Shown piece after piece: positions 24,416-33,027 of a stretch of 64,000 nt of DNA (its first letter is position 1; each line of letters starts with the position of its first letter). The notes beneath the pieces were generated by a model that searched no databases, had not been told where the DNA came from, and worked only from the letters and a program-made list of their open reading frames with translations. The stretch comes from Variovorax fucosicus (GTDB taxonomy: Bacteria; Pseudomonadota; Gammaproteobacteria; Burkholderiales; Burkholderiaceae_C): positions 868,001-932,000 of the forward strand of contig NZ_JASZYU010000002.1 in NCBI RefSeq assembly GCF_030316825.1. Direction: 5' to 3'. Made by a program: the position numbers and the translations under genes.

Positions 24416-25639
24416 TTGAAAATACTCAAGAAATCGGCCAAGCTGGCCAACGTGCTCTATGACGTCCGCGGGCCGATCGTCGACGCCGCCAAGCAGATGG
24501 AAGAGGATGGCCAGAAGATCATCAAGCTCAACATCGGCAACATGGCGCCGTTCGGCTTCGATGCGCCGGAAGAGATCCAGCAGGACATGATCCGCAACCT
24601 GCCCGACTCGGCAGGTTACTCGGACAGCAAGGGCATCTTCGCGGCGCGCAAGGCCGTGATGCACTACACGCAGCAGCAGGGCATCGAGGGCGTCACCCTC
24701 GACGACATCTACCTCGGCAACGGCGCAAGCGAACTGATCGTGATGGCGACCAACGCCTTGCTCGACGACGGCGACGAACTGCTGGTGCCCACACCCGACT
24801 ACCCGCTCTGGACGGCCGCCGTGTCGCTTTCAGGCGGCAAGCCCGTGCACTACCTGTGCGAGGAAGAGAACGGCTGGCTGCCCAGCCTGAGCGACATCCG
24901 CACCAAGATCACGCCGCGCACGCGCGGCATCGCGGTCATCAACCCCAACAACCCGACCGGCGTGCTGTACCCCGACGAGTTGCTGCGCGGCATGGTTGCC
25001 ATCGCGCGCGAGCACAACCTGGTGTTGCTGGTCGACGAGGTCTACGACAAGGTGCTCTACGAGGACGCCAAGCACACCGCCATGGCCAGCCTGTCCACCG
25101 ATGTGCTGACGCTGACCTTCAACTCCCTGTCGAAGGCCTACCGCTCCTGCGGCTACCGCGCCGGCTGGATGATCGTGTCGGGCCCCAAGAGCGATGCGGC
25201 CGACTACATCGAAGGCCTGAACATGCTGGCCAACCTGAAGCTCGGCTCCAACGTGCCGGGCCAGTGGGCGATCCAGACCGCGCTCGGCGGCTACCAGAGC
25301 ATCCATGACCTGGTGAAGCCGGGTGGCCGGCTGCGCCGGCAGCGGGATCTGGCCTACGAGCTGATCACCGCCATTCCCGGCGTGACCTGCGTCAAGCCGC
25401 ATGCGGCGCTCTACATGTTTCCGCGGCTGGATCCGGCGATGTACCCGATCGCCGACGACCGCGAATTCTTCATGCAGGTGCTGCGCGAAACGCGGGTGAT
25501 GCTGGTGCAGGGCTCGGGCTTCAACTACCCCGACAACCACCATTTCCGGATCGTGTTCCTGCCGCACGAAGACGACCTGCGCGAGGCCATCCACCGCATC
25601 GCCAAATTTCTCGAACGCTATCGACAACGCACGCAATGA
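24416..25639 (+). CDS. alaA: Alanine/glutamate-pyruvate aminotransferase (AlaA-like)
   Basis: A 407-residue class I aminotransferase. TTG 24416 was chosen because GGAGG lies four bases before it and MKILKKSAKLANVLYDVRG matches the family start and length (E. coli AlaA 405). PLP-binding Lys240 is in SLSKAYRS, with NPNNPTG, the DEVYD aspartate and the SGFNYP phosphate/carboxylate region present. The expected reaction is pyruvate plus glutamate to alanine plus 2-oxoglutarate. Its stop overlaps the hom start (ATGA), so it forms an operon with hom and thrC. Confidence 0.92.
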   Translation: MKILKKSAKLANVLYDVRGPIVDAAKQMEEDGQKIIKLNIGNMAPFGFDAPEEIQQDMIRNLPDSAGYSDSKGIFAARKAVMHYTQQQGIEGVTLDDIYLGNGASELIVMATNALLDDGDELLVPTPDYPLWTAAVSLSGGKPVHYLCEEENGWLPSLSDIRTKITPRTRGIAVINPNNPTGVLYPDELLRGMVAIAREHNLVLLVDEVYDKVLYEDAKHTAMASLSTDVLTLTFNSLSKAYRSCGYRAGWMIVSGPKSDAADYIEGLNMLANLKLGSNVPGQWAIQTALGGYQSIHDLVKPGGRLRRQRDLAYELITAIPGVTCVKPHAALYMFPRLDPAMYPIADDREFFMQVLRETRVMLVQGSGFNYPDNHHFRIVFLPHEDDLREAIHRIAKFLERYRQRTQ

Positions 25640-26973
25640 CTGAATCCATGAAACCCATCCAGGTCGGCCTGCTCGGCATCGGCACCGTCGGCAGCGGCAC
25701 CTTCAACGTGCTCCGGCGCAACCAGGAAGAAATCAAGCGCCGCGCCGGTCGCGGCATCGAGATCACGATGGTGGCCGACCTCGACACCGCGCGCGCCAGC
25801 GCGGCCGTGGGCGAGGGCGTGCAGGTGGTGAGCGACGCACGCGCCGTGATCGCCAACCCCGACATCGACATCGTCATCGAACTCATCGGCGGCTACGGCA
25901 TCGCGAAGCAGCTGGTGATGGAAGCCATCGCCGCCGGAAAGCATGTGGTCACGGCCAACAAGGCACTGCTGGCCGTGCATGGCACCGAGATATTCGAAGC
26001 TGCGCAGGCCAAGGGCGTGATGGTCGCGTTCGAGGCAGCGGTGGCTGGCGGCATCCCGATCATCAAGGCGCTGCGCGAAGGCCTCACGGCCAACAGCATC
26101 CAGTGGATCGCCGGGATCATCAACGGCACGACCAACTTCATCCTCTCGGAGATGCGCGACAAGGGCCTCGACTTTGCGACCGTGCTGAAGGAAGCGCAGC
26201 GCCTGGGCTATGCCGAAGCCGATCCGACCTTCGACATCGAAGGCGTCGACGCTGCGCACAAGGTCACGCTGATGAGCGCGATCGCGTTCGGCATCCCGGT
26301 GCAGTTCGCCAAGGCGCATGTCGAGGGCATCACCAAGCTTGCGGCGCAGGACATCAAGTACGCCGAACAGCTCGGCTACCGCATCAAGCTGCTCGGCATC
26401 ACCCGCCGCGCCGCCGGCGGCATCGAGCTGCGCGTGCATCCGGCGCTGGTGCCGGCCAAGCGCTTGCTCGCCAACGTCGAAGGTGCGATGAACGCGGTCG
26501 TGGTGCATGGCGACGCGGTCGGCACCACGCTCTACTACGGCAAGGGCGCCGGCAGCGAGCCGACCGCCAGCGCGGTGATCGCCGACCTGGTCGACATCAC
26601 GCGCCTGCACACGGCCGACGCGGCGCAGCGCGTGCCGCACCTGGCTTTCCATCCCAATGCAATGAGCGACCACCTCGACGTGCTGCCGATGCGCGATGTC
26701 GTGACCAGCTACTACCTGCGCCTGCGCGTGGCCGACGAGGCCGGTGTGCTGGCCAGGGTCACCGGGCTGCTGGCCAATGCCGGCATCAGCATCGATGCAG
26801 TGCTGCAGCGCGAGGCCGATGAAGTGGGCGGCGAGGGCTCGACCCAGACCGACCTGATCATCCTCACGCACGACACGAAGGAAGGCACGGTCGACGATGC
26901 ACTGGCCGAACTGCAGGCGCTGCCGTCGGTGCTGGCGCCGATCGTCCGCATCCGCAAGGAAGAGCTGAGCTGA
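25636..26973 (+). CDS. hom: Homoserine dehydrogenase
   Basis: A 445-residue enzyme reducing aspartate semialdehyde to homoserine with NAD(P)H, the branch to threonine and methionine. The Rossmann start GLLGIGTVGSGTF, then TANKALLA, the GGIPIIKALREGL and GIINGTTNFIL catalytic core and the C-terminal ACT domain (about residues 355-430, ADEAGVLARVTGLLANAGISID) that gives threonine feedback are all present. ATG 25636 overlaps the alaA stop by four bases (ATGA). Its own stop overlaps the thrC start. Confidence 0.97.
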   Translation: MTESMKPIQVGLLGIGTVGSGTFNVLRRNQEEIKRRAGRGIEITMVADLDTARASAAVGEGVQVVSDARAVIANPDIDIVIELIGGYGIAKQLVMEAIAAGKHVVTANKALLAVHGTEIFEAAQAKGVMVAFEAAVAGGIPIIKALREGLTANSIQWIAGIINGTTNFILSEMRDKGLDFATVLKEAQRLGYAEADPTFDIEGVDAAHKVTLMSAIAFGIPVQFAKAHVEGITKLAAQDIKYAEQLGYRIKLLGITRRAAGGIELRVHPALVPAKRLLANVEGAMNAVVVHGDAVGTTLYYGKGAGSEPTASAVIADLVDITRLHTADAAQRVPHLAFHPNAMSDHLDVLPMRDVVTSYYLRLRVADEAGVLARVTGLLANAGISIDAVLQREADEVGGEGSTQTDLIILTHDTKEGTVDDALAELQALPSVLAPIVRIRKEELS

Positions 26974-28388
26974 TGCGCTACCTCTCGACCCGCGGCGATG
27001 CCACGCCGCGCAAGTTCTGCGACATCCTGCTCGAAGGCCTGGCGCCCGATGGCGGGCTCTACCTGCCCGACCACTATCCGCAGGTCGACTCCGCCACGCT
27101 CGCGAAATGGCGCGGGCTGCCCTACCACGCGCTCGCGTTCGAGGTTCTGTCGCTCTACATCGACGACATTCCGGCGGCCGACCTGAAGGCGCTGTGCGCG
27201 AAGACCTACACCGAAGACGTGTTCGGCACGCCCGACATCGTGCCGCTGCGCGAACTCGAGGACGGCGTCTACCTCGAGGCGCTGTCGAACGGCCCGACGC
27301 TCGCCTTCAAGGACATGGCGATGCAACTGCTCGGCAACCTGTTCGAGTACGAGCTTGCGCGCCGTGGCGAACAACTCAACATCCTCGGCGCGACCAGCGG
27401 CGACACCGGCAGCGCGGCCGAGTATGCGATGCGCGGCAAGCAGGGTGTGCGCGTGTTCATGACCTCGCCCGAAGGCCGCATGAGCGCATTCCAGCAGGCG
27501 CAGATGTTCAGCCTGCAGGACGCGAACATCCACAACCTGGCGATCGCAGGCGTGTTCGACGACTGCCAGGACATCGTCAAGGCGGTGTCGAACGACCTCG
27601 ACTTCAAGCGCAAGTACAAGATCGGCACGGTCAACTCGATCAACTGGGCGCGGCTGCTGGCGCAGGTGGTCTACTACTTCGCCGGCTACTTCCAGGCGAG
27701 CGCGAGCAACGACAAGCCGGTAAGCTTCACGGTGCCTTCGGGCAACTTCGGCAACGTCTGCGCCGGCCACGTGGCGCGCATGATGGGCCTGCCGATCCAC
27801 ACGCTGGTGGTCGCCACCAACGAGAACGACGTGCTCGACGAGTTCTTCCGCACCGGCGTCTACCGCGTGCGCGCGGCGGCCGACACGCATGAAACCTCGA
27901 GCCCGTCGATGGACATCAGCAAGGCCAGCAACTTCGAGCGCTTCGTGTTCGACCTGCTGGGCCGCGATGGTGCCAGGCTGCGCGCGCTGTTCGAAGGCGA
28001 ACTGGGCCAGTGTGGCCGCTTCGACCTGAGCGCCGATCCGGCCTTTGCCGAGGCCGCGACGCGCTTCGGTTTCCGCAGCAGCCGCAGCACCCATGCCGAC
28101 CGCCTGGCCACGATCCGCGACACCGACAAGCGCTTCGCGACGTTGATCGACACCCACACGGCAGACGGCCTCAAGGCCGCACGCGAGCACCTCACGCCCG
28201 GCGTGCCGATGGTGGTGCTCGAGACGGCGCTGCCCATCAAGTTCGCCGAGACCATCGTCGAGGCACTGGGCCATGAGCCCGACCGCCCGGCGCGCTTTGT
28301 CGGCATCGAGGCGCTGCCCAAGCGCGTCGTCAGCTTGCCGGCCGACGCGCACGTCGTCAAAAACTACATCGCCCAACACTGTGATTGA
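26973..28388 (+). CDS. thrC: Threonine synthase
   Basis: A 471-residue PLP enzyme that converts O-phosphohomoserine to threonine. MRYLSTRGDA, Lys113 in SNGPTLAFKDMAMQ as the Schiff-base lysine, LGATSGDTGSAAEYAM for phosphate binding, and VPSGNFGNVCAGHVA place it in the longer thrC class with an extended C-terminus. The start ATG 26973 overlaps the hom stop by one base. The order alaA-hom-thrC suggests coordinated amino-acid supply. Confidence 0.97.
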   Translation: MRYLSTRGDATPRKFCDILLEGLAPDGGLYLPDHYPQVDSATLAKWRGLPYHALAFEVLSLYIDDIPAADLKALCAKTYTEDVFGTPDIVPLRELEDGVYLEALSNGPTLAFKDMAMQLLGNLFEYELARRGEQLNILGATSGDTGSAAEYAMRGKQGVRVFMTSPEGRMSAFQQAQMFSLQDANIHNLAIAGVFDDCQDIVKAVSNDLDFKRKYKIGTVNSINWARLLAQVVYYFAGYFQASASNDKPVSFTVPSGNFGNVCAGHVARMMGLPIHTLVVATNENDVLDEFFRTGVYRVRAAADTHETSSPSMDISKASNFERFVFDLLGRDGARLRALFEGELGQCGRFDLSADPAFAEAATRFGFRSSRSTHADRLATIRDTDKRFATLIDTHTADGLKAAREHLTPGVPMVVLETALPIKFAETIVEALGHEPDRPARFVGIEALPKRVVSLPADAHVVKNYIAQHCD

Positions 28389-28409
28389 ACAAACGACCGG
28401 CGGCCGCGC

Positions 28410-28955
28410 ATGAAAGTCATCGGGTTCGCGGGCTATTCCGGGTCGGGCAAGACCACGCTGGTCGAGCGCCTGATCCCGGTGTTCAGGCTGCACGGGCAGC
28501 GTGTGTCGGTGGTCAAGCACGCGCACCACAAGTTCGACATCGACCATCCGGGCAAGGACACGCATCGCCACCGCGAAGCCGGTGCCTTCGAAGTGGTGGT
28601 GGCCTCCGATCGTCGCCTGGCCTTGATGCGCGAGTTCGAGCAACCCGCGCAGCTCACCGTGCATCAGCTGATCGCCGAGCTGTACAACGGTGTCGACTGG
28701 GTGCTGGTCGAGGGCTTCAAGCACAGCGACCTGCAGAAGATCGAAGTCTGGCGCGCCCCGGCCCCCGGCGAGACGGCCCGCCCGGCGCGCTACCCCGAAG
28801 ACGACTTCGTCACCGCCATCGCCACCGACGCGCCTGACAGCCTGCCGGTGCCGACCGGGCTGCCCGTGTTCGACCTCGACGATGCCGAGGCCATCGCGCA
28901 GTGGCTGATCGACAGCGGCGAGCGCTTCGAATACAACGACGAACTCTATGGCTGA
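28410..28955 (+). CDS. mobB: Molybdopterin-guanine dinucleotide biosynthesis protein B
   Basis: A 181-residue P-loop GTP-binding protein that assists MobA in making molybdopterin guanine dinucleotide. GYSGSGKTTLVERLIP (residues 8-23), VVKHAHHKFDIDHPGKDTHRHREAGA and DWVLVEGFKH are typical. It starts 22 bases after thrC and overlaps moeA by eight bases, so the molybdopterin genes may be read through from the threonine operon. Confidence 0.94.
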   Translation: MKVIGFAGYSGSGKTTLVERLIPVFRLHGQRVSVVKHAHHKFDIDHPGKDTHRHREAGAFEVVVASDRRLALMREFEQPAQLTVHQLIAELYNGVDWVLVEGFKHSDLQKIEVWRAPAPGETARPARYPEDDFVTAIATDAPDSLPVPTGLPVFDLDDAEAIAQWLIDSGERFEYNDELYG

Positions 28956-30192
28956 TCCCAAACGTCCCCCGTTGATGCCGCTCGACGAGGCGCTCGCGAG
29001 CCTGCTCGCGAAGGCAACGCCCATGCTCGGCAGCGAGAGCGTCTCGACCTTCGATGCCGACGGGCGCGTGCTCGCGCAGAACCTGGTGTCGGCCCTCACC
29101 GTGCCACCCCGTGACAACAGCTCGATGGACGGCTACGCGGTGCGCATGGCCGATTGCGCAGCCCCCGGTGCGGTGCTCGCCGTGGCGCAGCGCATTCCGG
29201 CCGGCAGTGTCGGCGGCCCGCTCGCGGCCGGCACCGCCGCACGCATATTCACCGGCGCGCCGATTCCCGAAGGCGCCGACGCCGTGGTGATGCAGGAAGA
29301 CACGACTGCCTTGCCCGAAGAAGGCTCGCTCGGCCGCGTGCAGGTCGATCTGGCGCCGGCAGTGGGCCAGTGGATCCGTCGCGCGGGCGAAGACGTGGCC
29401 GCCGGCGACGTGGTGCTGGCCCGAGGCGAGCGCCTGACGCCCGCCGCGCTGGGCCTGGCGGCCAGCGTGGGCTTCGACCGCCTGCAGGTCGCGAAGCGTC
29501 CGCGCGTTGCACTGCTGTCGACCGGTGACGAGCTCGTGATGCCGGGCGAGGTGGCGCCCGCAGCCATGAAGCCCGGCGCGATCTACAACTCCAACCGCTT
29601 CTTCATGCGGGCGCTGCTGCACCGGCTCGGCTGCGAGGTCAACGACCTCGGCATCGTGCCCGACAACCGCGAAGCGACCATCGAGGCGCTGCGCGGTGCG
29701 GCCGAAGCCAGCGACCTGATCATCACCACCGGCGGCGTTTCGGTCGGCGAGGAAGACCACATCAAGGCGGCCGTGCAGGCCCTGGGCGAACTGCAGCTCT
29801 GGTCGCTCTCGATGAAGCCCGGCAAGCCCTTTGCCTACGGCCGCATCGGCAGCACGCATGTGACTGGGCTGCCTGGCAATCCGGTTTCGAGTTTTCTGAC
29901 CTTCCTGCTGCTGGTGCGGCCGTTCCTGCTCACCTTGCAAGGCGCGACACGCGTGGCACCGCAGCCCATAGCCGTGCGCGCCGACTTCGACTGGCCGCGC
30001 GCGGACCGGCGCCGCGAGTTCCTGCGCGCCCGCCGCAATGCCGCGGGTGGCCTCGACCTGTTCGGCAACCAGAGCTCGGGTGTGCTCACCTCGACGGTCT
30101 GGGGTGATGGCGTGATCGACACACCCGCCGGCCAGGCCTTCAAGGCTGGTGATCTGGTGCAGTTCATCTCGTTTGCGTCGCTGCTCGCATGA
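28948..30192 (+). CDS. moeA: Molybdopterin molybdenumtransferase
   Basis: A 414-residue enzyme that inserts molybdate into adenylylated molybdopterin. The start with LMPLDEALASLL, the PPRDNSSMDGYAVR loop, IFTGAPIPEGADAVVMQED, the central MoCF domain (GDELVMPGE, IYNSNRFF, TTGGVSVGEEDHIK) and PGKPFAYG, GLPGNPVSSF all fit. The length is normal. It overlaps mobB and is followed after 19 bases by moaD; that short gap contains GCTCGCCCCCCTGG, which may be a remnant of the intergenic repeat. Confidence 0.97.
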   Translation: MADPKRPPLMPLDEALASLLAKATPMLGSESVSTFDADGRVLAQNLVSALTVPPRDNSSMDGYAVRMADCAAPGAVLAVAQRIPAGSVGGPLAAGTAARIFTGAPIPEGADAVVMQEDTTALPEEGSLGRVQVDLAPAVGQWIRRAGEDVAAGDVVLARGERLTPAALGLAASVGFDRLQVAKRPRVALLSTGDELVMPGEVAPAAMKPGAIYNSNRFFMRALLHRLGCEVNDLGIVPDNREATIEALRGAAEASDLIITTGGVSVGEEDHIKAAVQALGELQLWSLSMKPGKPFAYGRIGSTHVTGLPGNPVSSFLTFLLLVRPFLLTLQGATRVAPQPIAVRADFDWPRADRRREFLRARRNAAGGLDLFGNQSSGVLTSTVWGDGVIDTPAGQAFKAGDLVQFISFASLLA

Positions 30193-30211
30193 TGCTCGCC
30201 CCCCTGGCACT

Positions 30212-30466
30212 ATGAAACGCGTCCGAATCCGGTATTTCGCCTCGGTGCGCGAGGCGCTCGGCAAGAGCGACGAAGCGCTCGACACCATGGCGCCCACGCT
30301 GGCTGCGCTACGCGACGAACTGATCGCACGTGGCGAACCCTATGCGGGTGCACTCGCGCGCGGCAGGGCGGTTCGCATGGCGCTCGACCAGGTCATGAGC
30401 GCCGAAAGCGCCGGGCTGGAAGAGGGCAGCGAGGTCGCTTTCTTCCCACCCGTCACTGGCGGCTGA
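30212..30466 (+). CDS. moaD: Molybdopterin synthase sulfur-carrier subunit
   Basis: An 84-residue beta-grasp protein ending in Gly-Gly (FFPPVTGG), the tail that is thiocarboxylated to deliver sulfur to MoaE. The start MKRVRIRYFASVREALGKS at ATG 30212 is standard. It follows moeA by 19 bases. Its usual partner moaE is not next but about 3.8 kb away at 34284, beyond a set of unrelated genes. It meets the RraA-like gene tail to tail, one base apart. Confidence 0.96.
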   Translation: MKRVRIRYFASVREALGKSDEALDTMAPTLAALRDELIARGEPYAGALARGRAVRMALDQVMSAESAGLEEGSEVAFFPPVTGG

Positions 30467-30467
30467 T

Positions 30468-31154
30468 TCACATCACTCCGAAGGTCTCGAGCGCCTTGCA
30501 GGCGCTCATGCCGCCGCGGATCGCGTCGGCCACCTTGTTCTCGGTCCGCACCTTGTCCAGCGCCTTGGCCACTGCCTCGACCTCGACCGTGCGCGGGATC
30601 ACGATCACGCCTTCGCGGTCGCCGAACAGCAGATCGCCGGGCGCGATGCGCACACCGTCGATCTCGATGGTGCAGCGGTAGTCGATGACCTGCCCGCGCA
30701 CGCCCTGATCCTGCGCATAGGTGCCGCGGCAGAACACGGTGAAGCCCAGCGCCTCGATCTCGTTGGCGTCGCGCACGTAGCCGTCGAGAATGGCGCCGGC
30801 CGCCTGGAGGTGCTGCGCGCGCGTCGACATCAGCCCGCCCCACAGCGCATAGCGCAGCGACGAACCGGTCGCGATGTAGATCTCGCCGGGCTGGAGGTCA
30901 TCCAGCGCCTCCAGCATCAGGCCGAAAGGCTTGCCCGAGAGCGGCCCGGCCGAGCGCGTGCCGTCGCTGATGACGTCGGCCTCCAGCACCGGCATGGCGC
31001 GACCGATGATGCGCATCGACTTCTCCAGCGGCGCAATGCCGGCGGGCAGAAACTGGTGCTGATAGCCCAGCGTGTCGAGCACGTCGCCCACGGCGGCAAC
31101 GAACAGCTCGTCTCGCATCTGCTGGAACAGGGCTGCGTCGTTTCGATCGGTCAT
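30468..31154 (-). CDS. RraA-like family protein (possible aldolase/decarboxylase)
   Basis: 228 residues, starting at ATG 31154. The RraA/HMG-aldolase fold is indicated by GDVLDTLGYQHQFLP, GTRSAGPLSGKPFG, YALWGGLMSTRAQ, GAILDGYVRDANEI, TYAQDQGV and GDREGVIVIP. The D-G-x-x-R-D metal/substrate motif fits class II pyruvate aldolases such as HMG/CHA aldolase, while true RraA (RNase E inhibitor) proteins lack aldolase activity. It is longer than E. coli RraA (161). It ends one base from the moaD stop and heads away from the molybdopterin genes. The substrate is unknown. Confidence 0.85.
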   Translation of the reverse strand: MTDRNDAALFQQMRDELFVAAVGDVLDTLGYQHQFLPAGIAPLEKSMRIIGRAMPVLEADVISDGTRSAGPLSGKPFGLMLEALDDLQPGEIYIATGSSLRYALWGGLMSTRAQHLQAAGAILDGYVRDANEIEALGFTVFCRGTYAQDQGVRGQVIDYRCTIEIDGVRIAPGDLLFGDREGVIVIPRTVEVEAVAKALDKVRTENKVADAIRGGMSACKALETFGVM

Positions 31155-31189
31155 GGTGTCTCCGTGGTTGACGGAAAACACGGACGCGC

Positions 31190-31762
31190 CTATTTCGAGC
31201 GCCCGTACTTCGCCGTGAAGGTGGCTGAGGCAAGCTTGTTGGCATTGATCATGTAGCCCACCAGCGCCGCGGTACCGTCGGGCGGAATGTCGAGCTTGTC
31301 GGTCTTCAGCGCGTAGATCGTGAACACATAGCGGTGCGGCTTGTCGCCCTTCGGCGGACAGGCGCCGCCGAATCCCGGTGCACCGAAGTCGGTGCGTCCC
31401 TGCACGCTGCCGGCAGGCAGGTCTTTGCCATCGGGCACGCCTGCCCCTTCCGGAAACCCGGTGGCGGTCGCAGGGATGTTGTAGACCACCCAATGCCACC
31501 AGCCTGACCCGGTCGGTGCATCAGGGTCGTACACCGTCACAGCGAAGCTCTTGCTGTCCTTGGGCGCACCACTCCACTTCAGTGCGGGCGACACGTTCTT
31601 GCCCGTGCAGCCGAAGCCGTTGAAGACCTGGGCCTCGGTGAGCATGCTGCCGGGCTTGATGCTCGGACTGGTCAGCACGAAGCCGGCGCCATGCGCGAGC
31701 GATACGCACATTGCCAACCCGGCGGCTAGGGAGGTCGAACGCAACGTCGAATGCATCATCAT
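31190..31762 (-). CDS. Exported YbhB/YbcL family (PEBP-like) protein
   Basis: 190 residues. Three ATG codons stand in a row; 31762 is the first and follows GGGAAGAA directly, so the third (31756) is also a reasonable start. A signal peptide ends near SLAHGAG. The PEBP motif is YDPDAPTGSGWWHWVVYNIP, followed by RTDFGAPGFGGACPPKGDKPHRYVFTIYAL. These small phosphatidylethanolamine-binding-like proteins have unknown roles in bacteria. It lies upstream of the RraA-like gene on the same strand, 35 bases before its start. Confidence 0.92.
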   Translation of the reverse strand: MMMHSTLRSTSLAAGLAMCVSLAHGAGFVLTSPSIKPGSMLTEAQVFNGFGCTGKNVSPALKWSGAPKDSKSFAVTVYDPDAPTGSGWWHWVVYNIPATATGFPEGAGVPDGKDLPAGSVQGRTDFGAPGFGGACPPKGDKPHRYVFTIYALKTDKLDIPPDGTAALVGYMINANKLASATFTAKYGRSK

Positions 31763-31939
31763 TTCTTCCCTTCTTGAGCAAAGCGGCTTCATGCCGCGGA
31801 GGGTTTTGAAGTATGAACTCGTTCTGTGTGCATTGGCCATCGTCACGACGCGCTGCCGCCTTCGGCATCGCGGTCGAGATGGTCTCAAAGTTCGAAGCCA
31901 GGGATGGGTTTCAGCCTTTCAGGCAGTGACCATCCGTGC

Positions 31940-32131
31940 TCACCGCGCAATGAACAGTGCCGTGAGCACCAATGCAATTGCGAGCGCGGCAAAGGAGAAA
32001 TTGCGCCGCCATCCAGCGGCGCGCTGCTCACGCTCCTGGAATCGATGCTCAAAGGTCAGCTCGTCCAAGCGGGAAGGGGCGCTATCGAGGTGCGCGGCGA
32101 AGCGGTTGTGAGTATTGAATCGTTTTGCCAT
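31940..32131 (-). CDS. Small single-pass membrane protein, function unknown
   Basis: 63 residues, starting at ATG 32131: MAKRFNTHNRFAAHLDSA, a charged middle (LDELTFEHRFQEREQRAAGWRRN), then one C-terminal membrane helix (FSFAALAIALVLTALFIA). No recognisable family. The ribosome site is weak. It follows another tiny membrane protein by 20 bases on the same strand. A charged cytoplasmic head with a C-terminal anchor suggests a tail-anchored topology; this is inferred from composition alone. Confidence 0.55.
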   Translation of the reverse strand: MAKRFNTHNRFAAHLDSAPSRLDELTFEHRFQEREQRAAGWRRNFSFAALAIALVLTALFIAR

Positions 32132-32151
32132 GATGTGAAATTTTCGAAGTG

Positions 32152-32352
32152 TCACCATCCCGCAAGTGACTTGAGCGACCACGCAAACGCCACCATGAGG
32201 GCGATGATCAGGACGGAGCCAACCCAGGTGGATCCGTCTGTTCGGCCATGCAACCTGCGCTGCGCGGAATTGAGCGGGGAGTGCTCGCGCCGATCTGGCT
32301 TGTCCGTCCACCAACCGTAGTTGGTATCTGTCGTGGATGGCGGGGGTTTCAT
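32152..32352 (-). CDS. Small single-pass membrane protein, function unknown
   Basis: 66 residues, starting at ATG 32352: a polar, basic first half (MKPPPSTTDTNYGWWTDKPD, HSPLNSAQRRLHG) and one C-terminal membrane helix (VGSVLIIALMVAFAWSL). I do not recognise the family. The upstream DNA to 32420 is AT-richer than its surroundings and may hold the promoter of this two-gene unit. The pairing of two tail-anchored peptides of 66 and 63 residues is unusual enough to support both as genes. Confidence 0.55.
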   Translation of the reverse strand: MKPPPSTTDTNYGWWTDKPDRREHSPLNSAQRRLHGRTDGSTWVGSVLIIALMVAFAWSLKSLAGW

Positions 32353-32562
32353 GTAGTTAATAGTGCTACAAGTAATGCTTTTGGTGTAATTTAATGCGTG
32401 AAGGATTTCACGCTTGACCCCCTTGGTTTCGTGCTGGCGTGCGCCAAGCTCCAGTTCGCCTGGCCGCGCAGTGACCGGTCGCCGGTAGCCGACGTGAAAC
32501 CGCTTTTCCGGCGATGCGATGCAAATTGCGGCGCTCCCGGCCAACCTTCTTAGGAGACGATC

Positions 32563-33024
32563 ATGAGCCTGCTATCCCAGATCCTCGGCGGCCTCGCCGG
32601 CAGCGCGCTCGGCGGGCGCAATGGTGCCCGGCGCGGCAGCGGGCTGAGTCCGGTGCTGATGGCCTTGTTGCCGGTCGTCCTGGACATGCTGAGTCGGCGC
32701 GGCCGCCAAGGGGACGGCGGCGGTGGGGGTGGTTTGGGCGAACTCCTCGGGCGCCTCTCGCAGCGGGGCTACGGTCAGCAGGCGGCGTCGTGGGTGGGCA
32801 CCGGCTCGAACGAGCCGCTGCCGCCGCGGGCGATCGACGATGTGTTCGGTGAGGATGAACTGCAACAGATGGCGCAGCAGGCCGGAATCAGCAGCGACGA
32901 GGCGAGAGCCGGCCTCTCCGAGCTCCTTCCCGACGTGGTCGACCATTTCACGCCGGGCGGCACCATGCCCGAAGGGAATACGCTGGCCGACAGCGTCGAT
33001 GACTACCTGAGGCGTCTGTCCTGA
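32563..33024 (+). CDS. YidB family protein (DUF937)
   Basis: 153 residues, starting at ATG 32563 after an AGGAG ribosome site. The start MSLLSQILGGLAGSALGG, a Gly-rich middle (about residues 49-60) and the C-terminal FGEDELQQMAQQAGIS, LSELLPDVVDHFTPGG, ADSVDDYLRRL are typical of DUF937/YidB proteins. They are small, soluble and of unknown function. It is divergent from the two tiny membrane proteins with a 210-base gap, and converges with the DapA-like gene three bases away. Confidence 0.92.
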   Translation: MSLLSQILGGLAGSALGGRNGARRGSGLSPVLMALLPVVLDMLSRRGRQGDGGGGGGLGELLGRLSQRGYGQQAASWVGTGSNEPLPPRAIDDVFGEDELQQMAQQAGISSDEARAGLSELLPDVVDHFTPGGTMPEGNTLADSVDDYLRRLS

Positions 33025-33027
33025 TGG

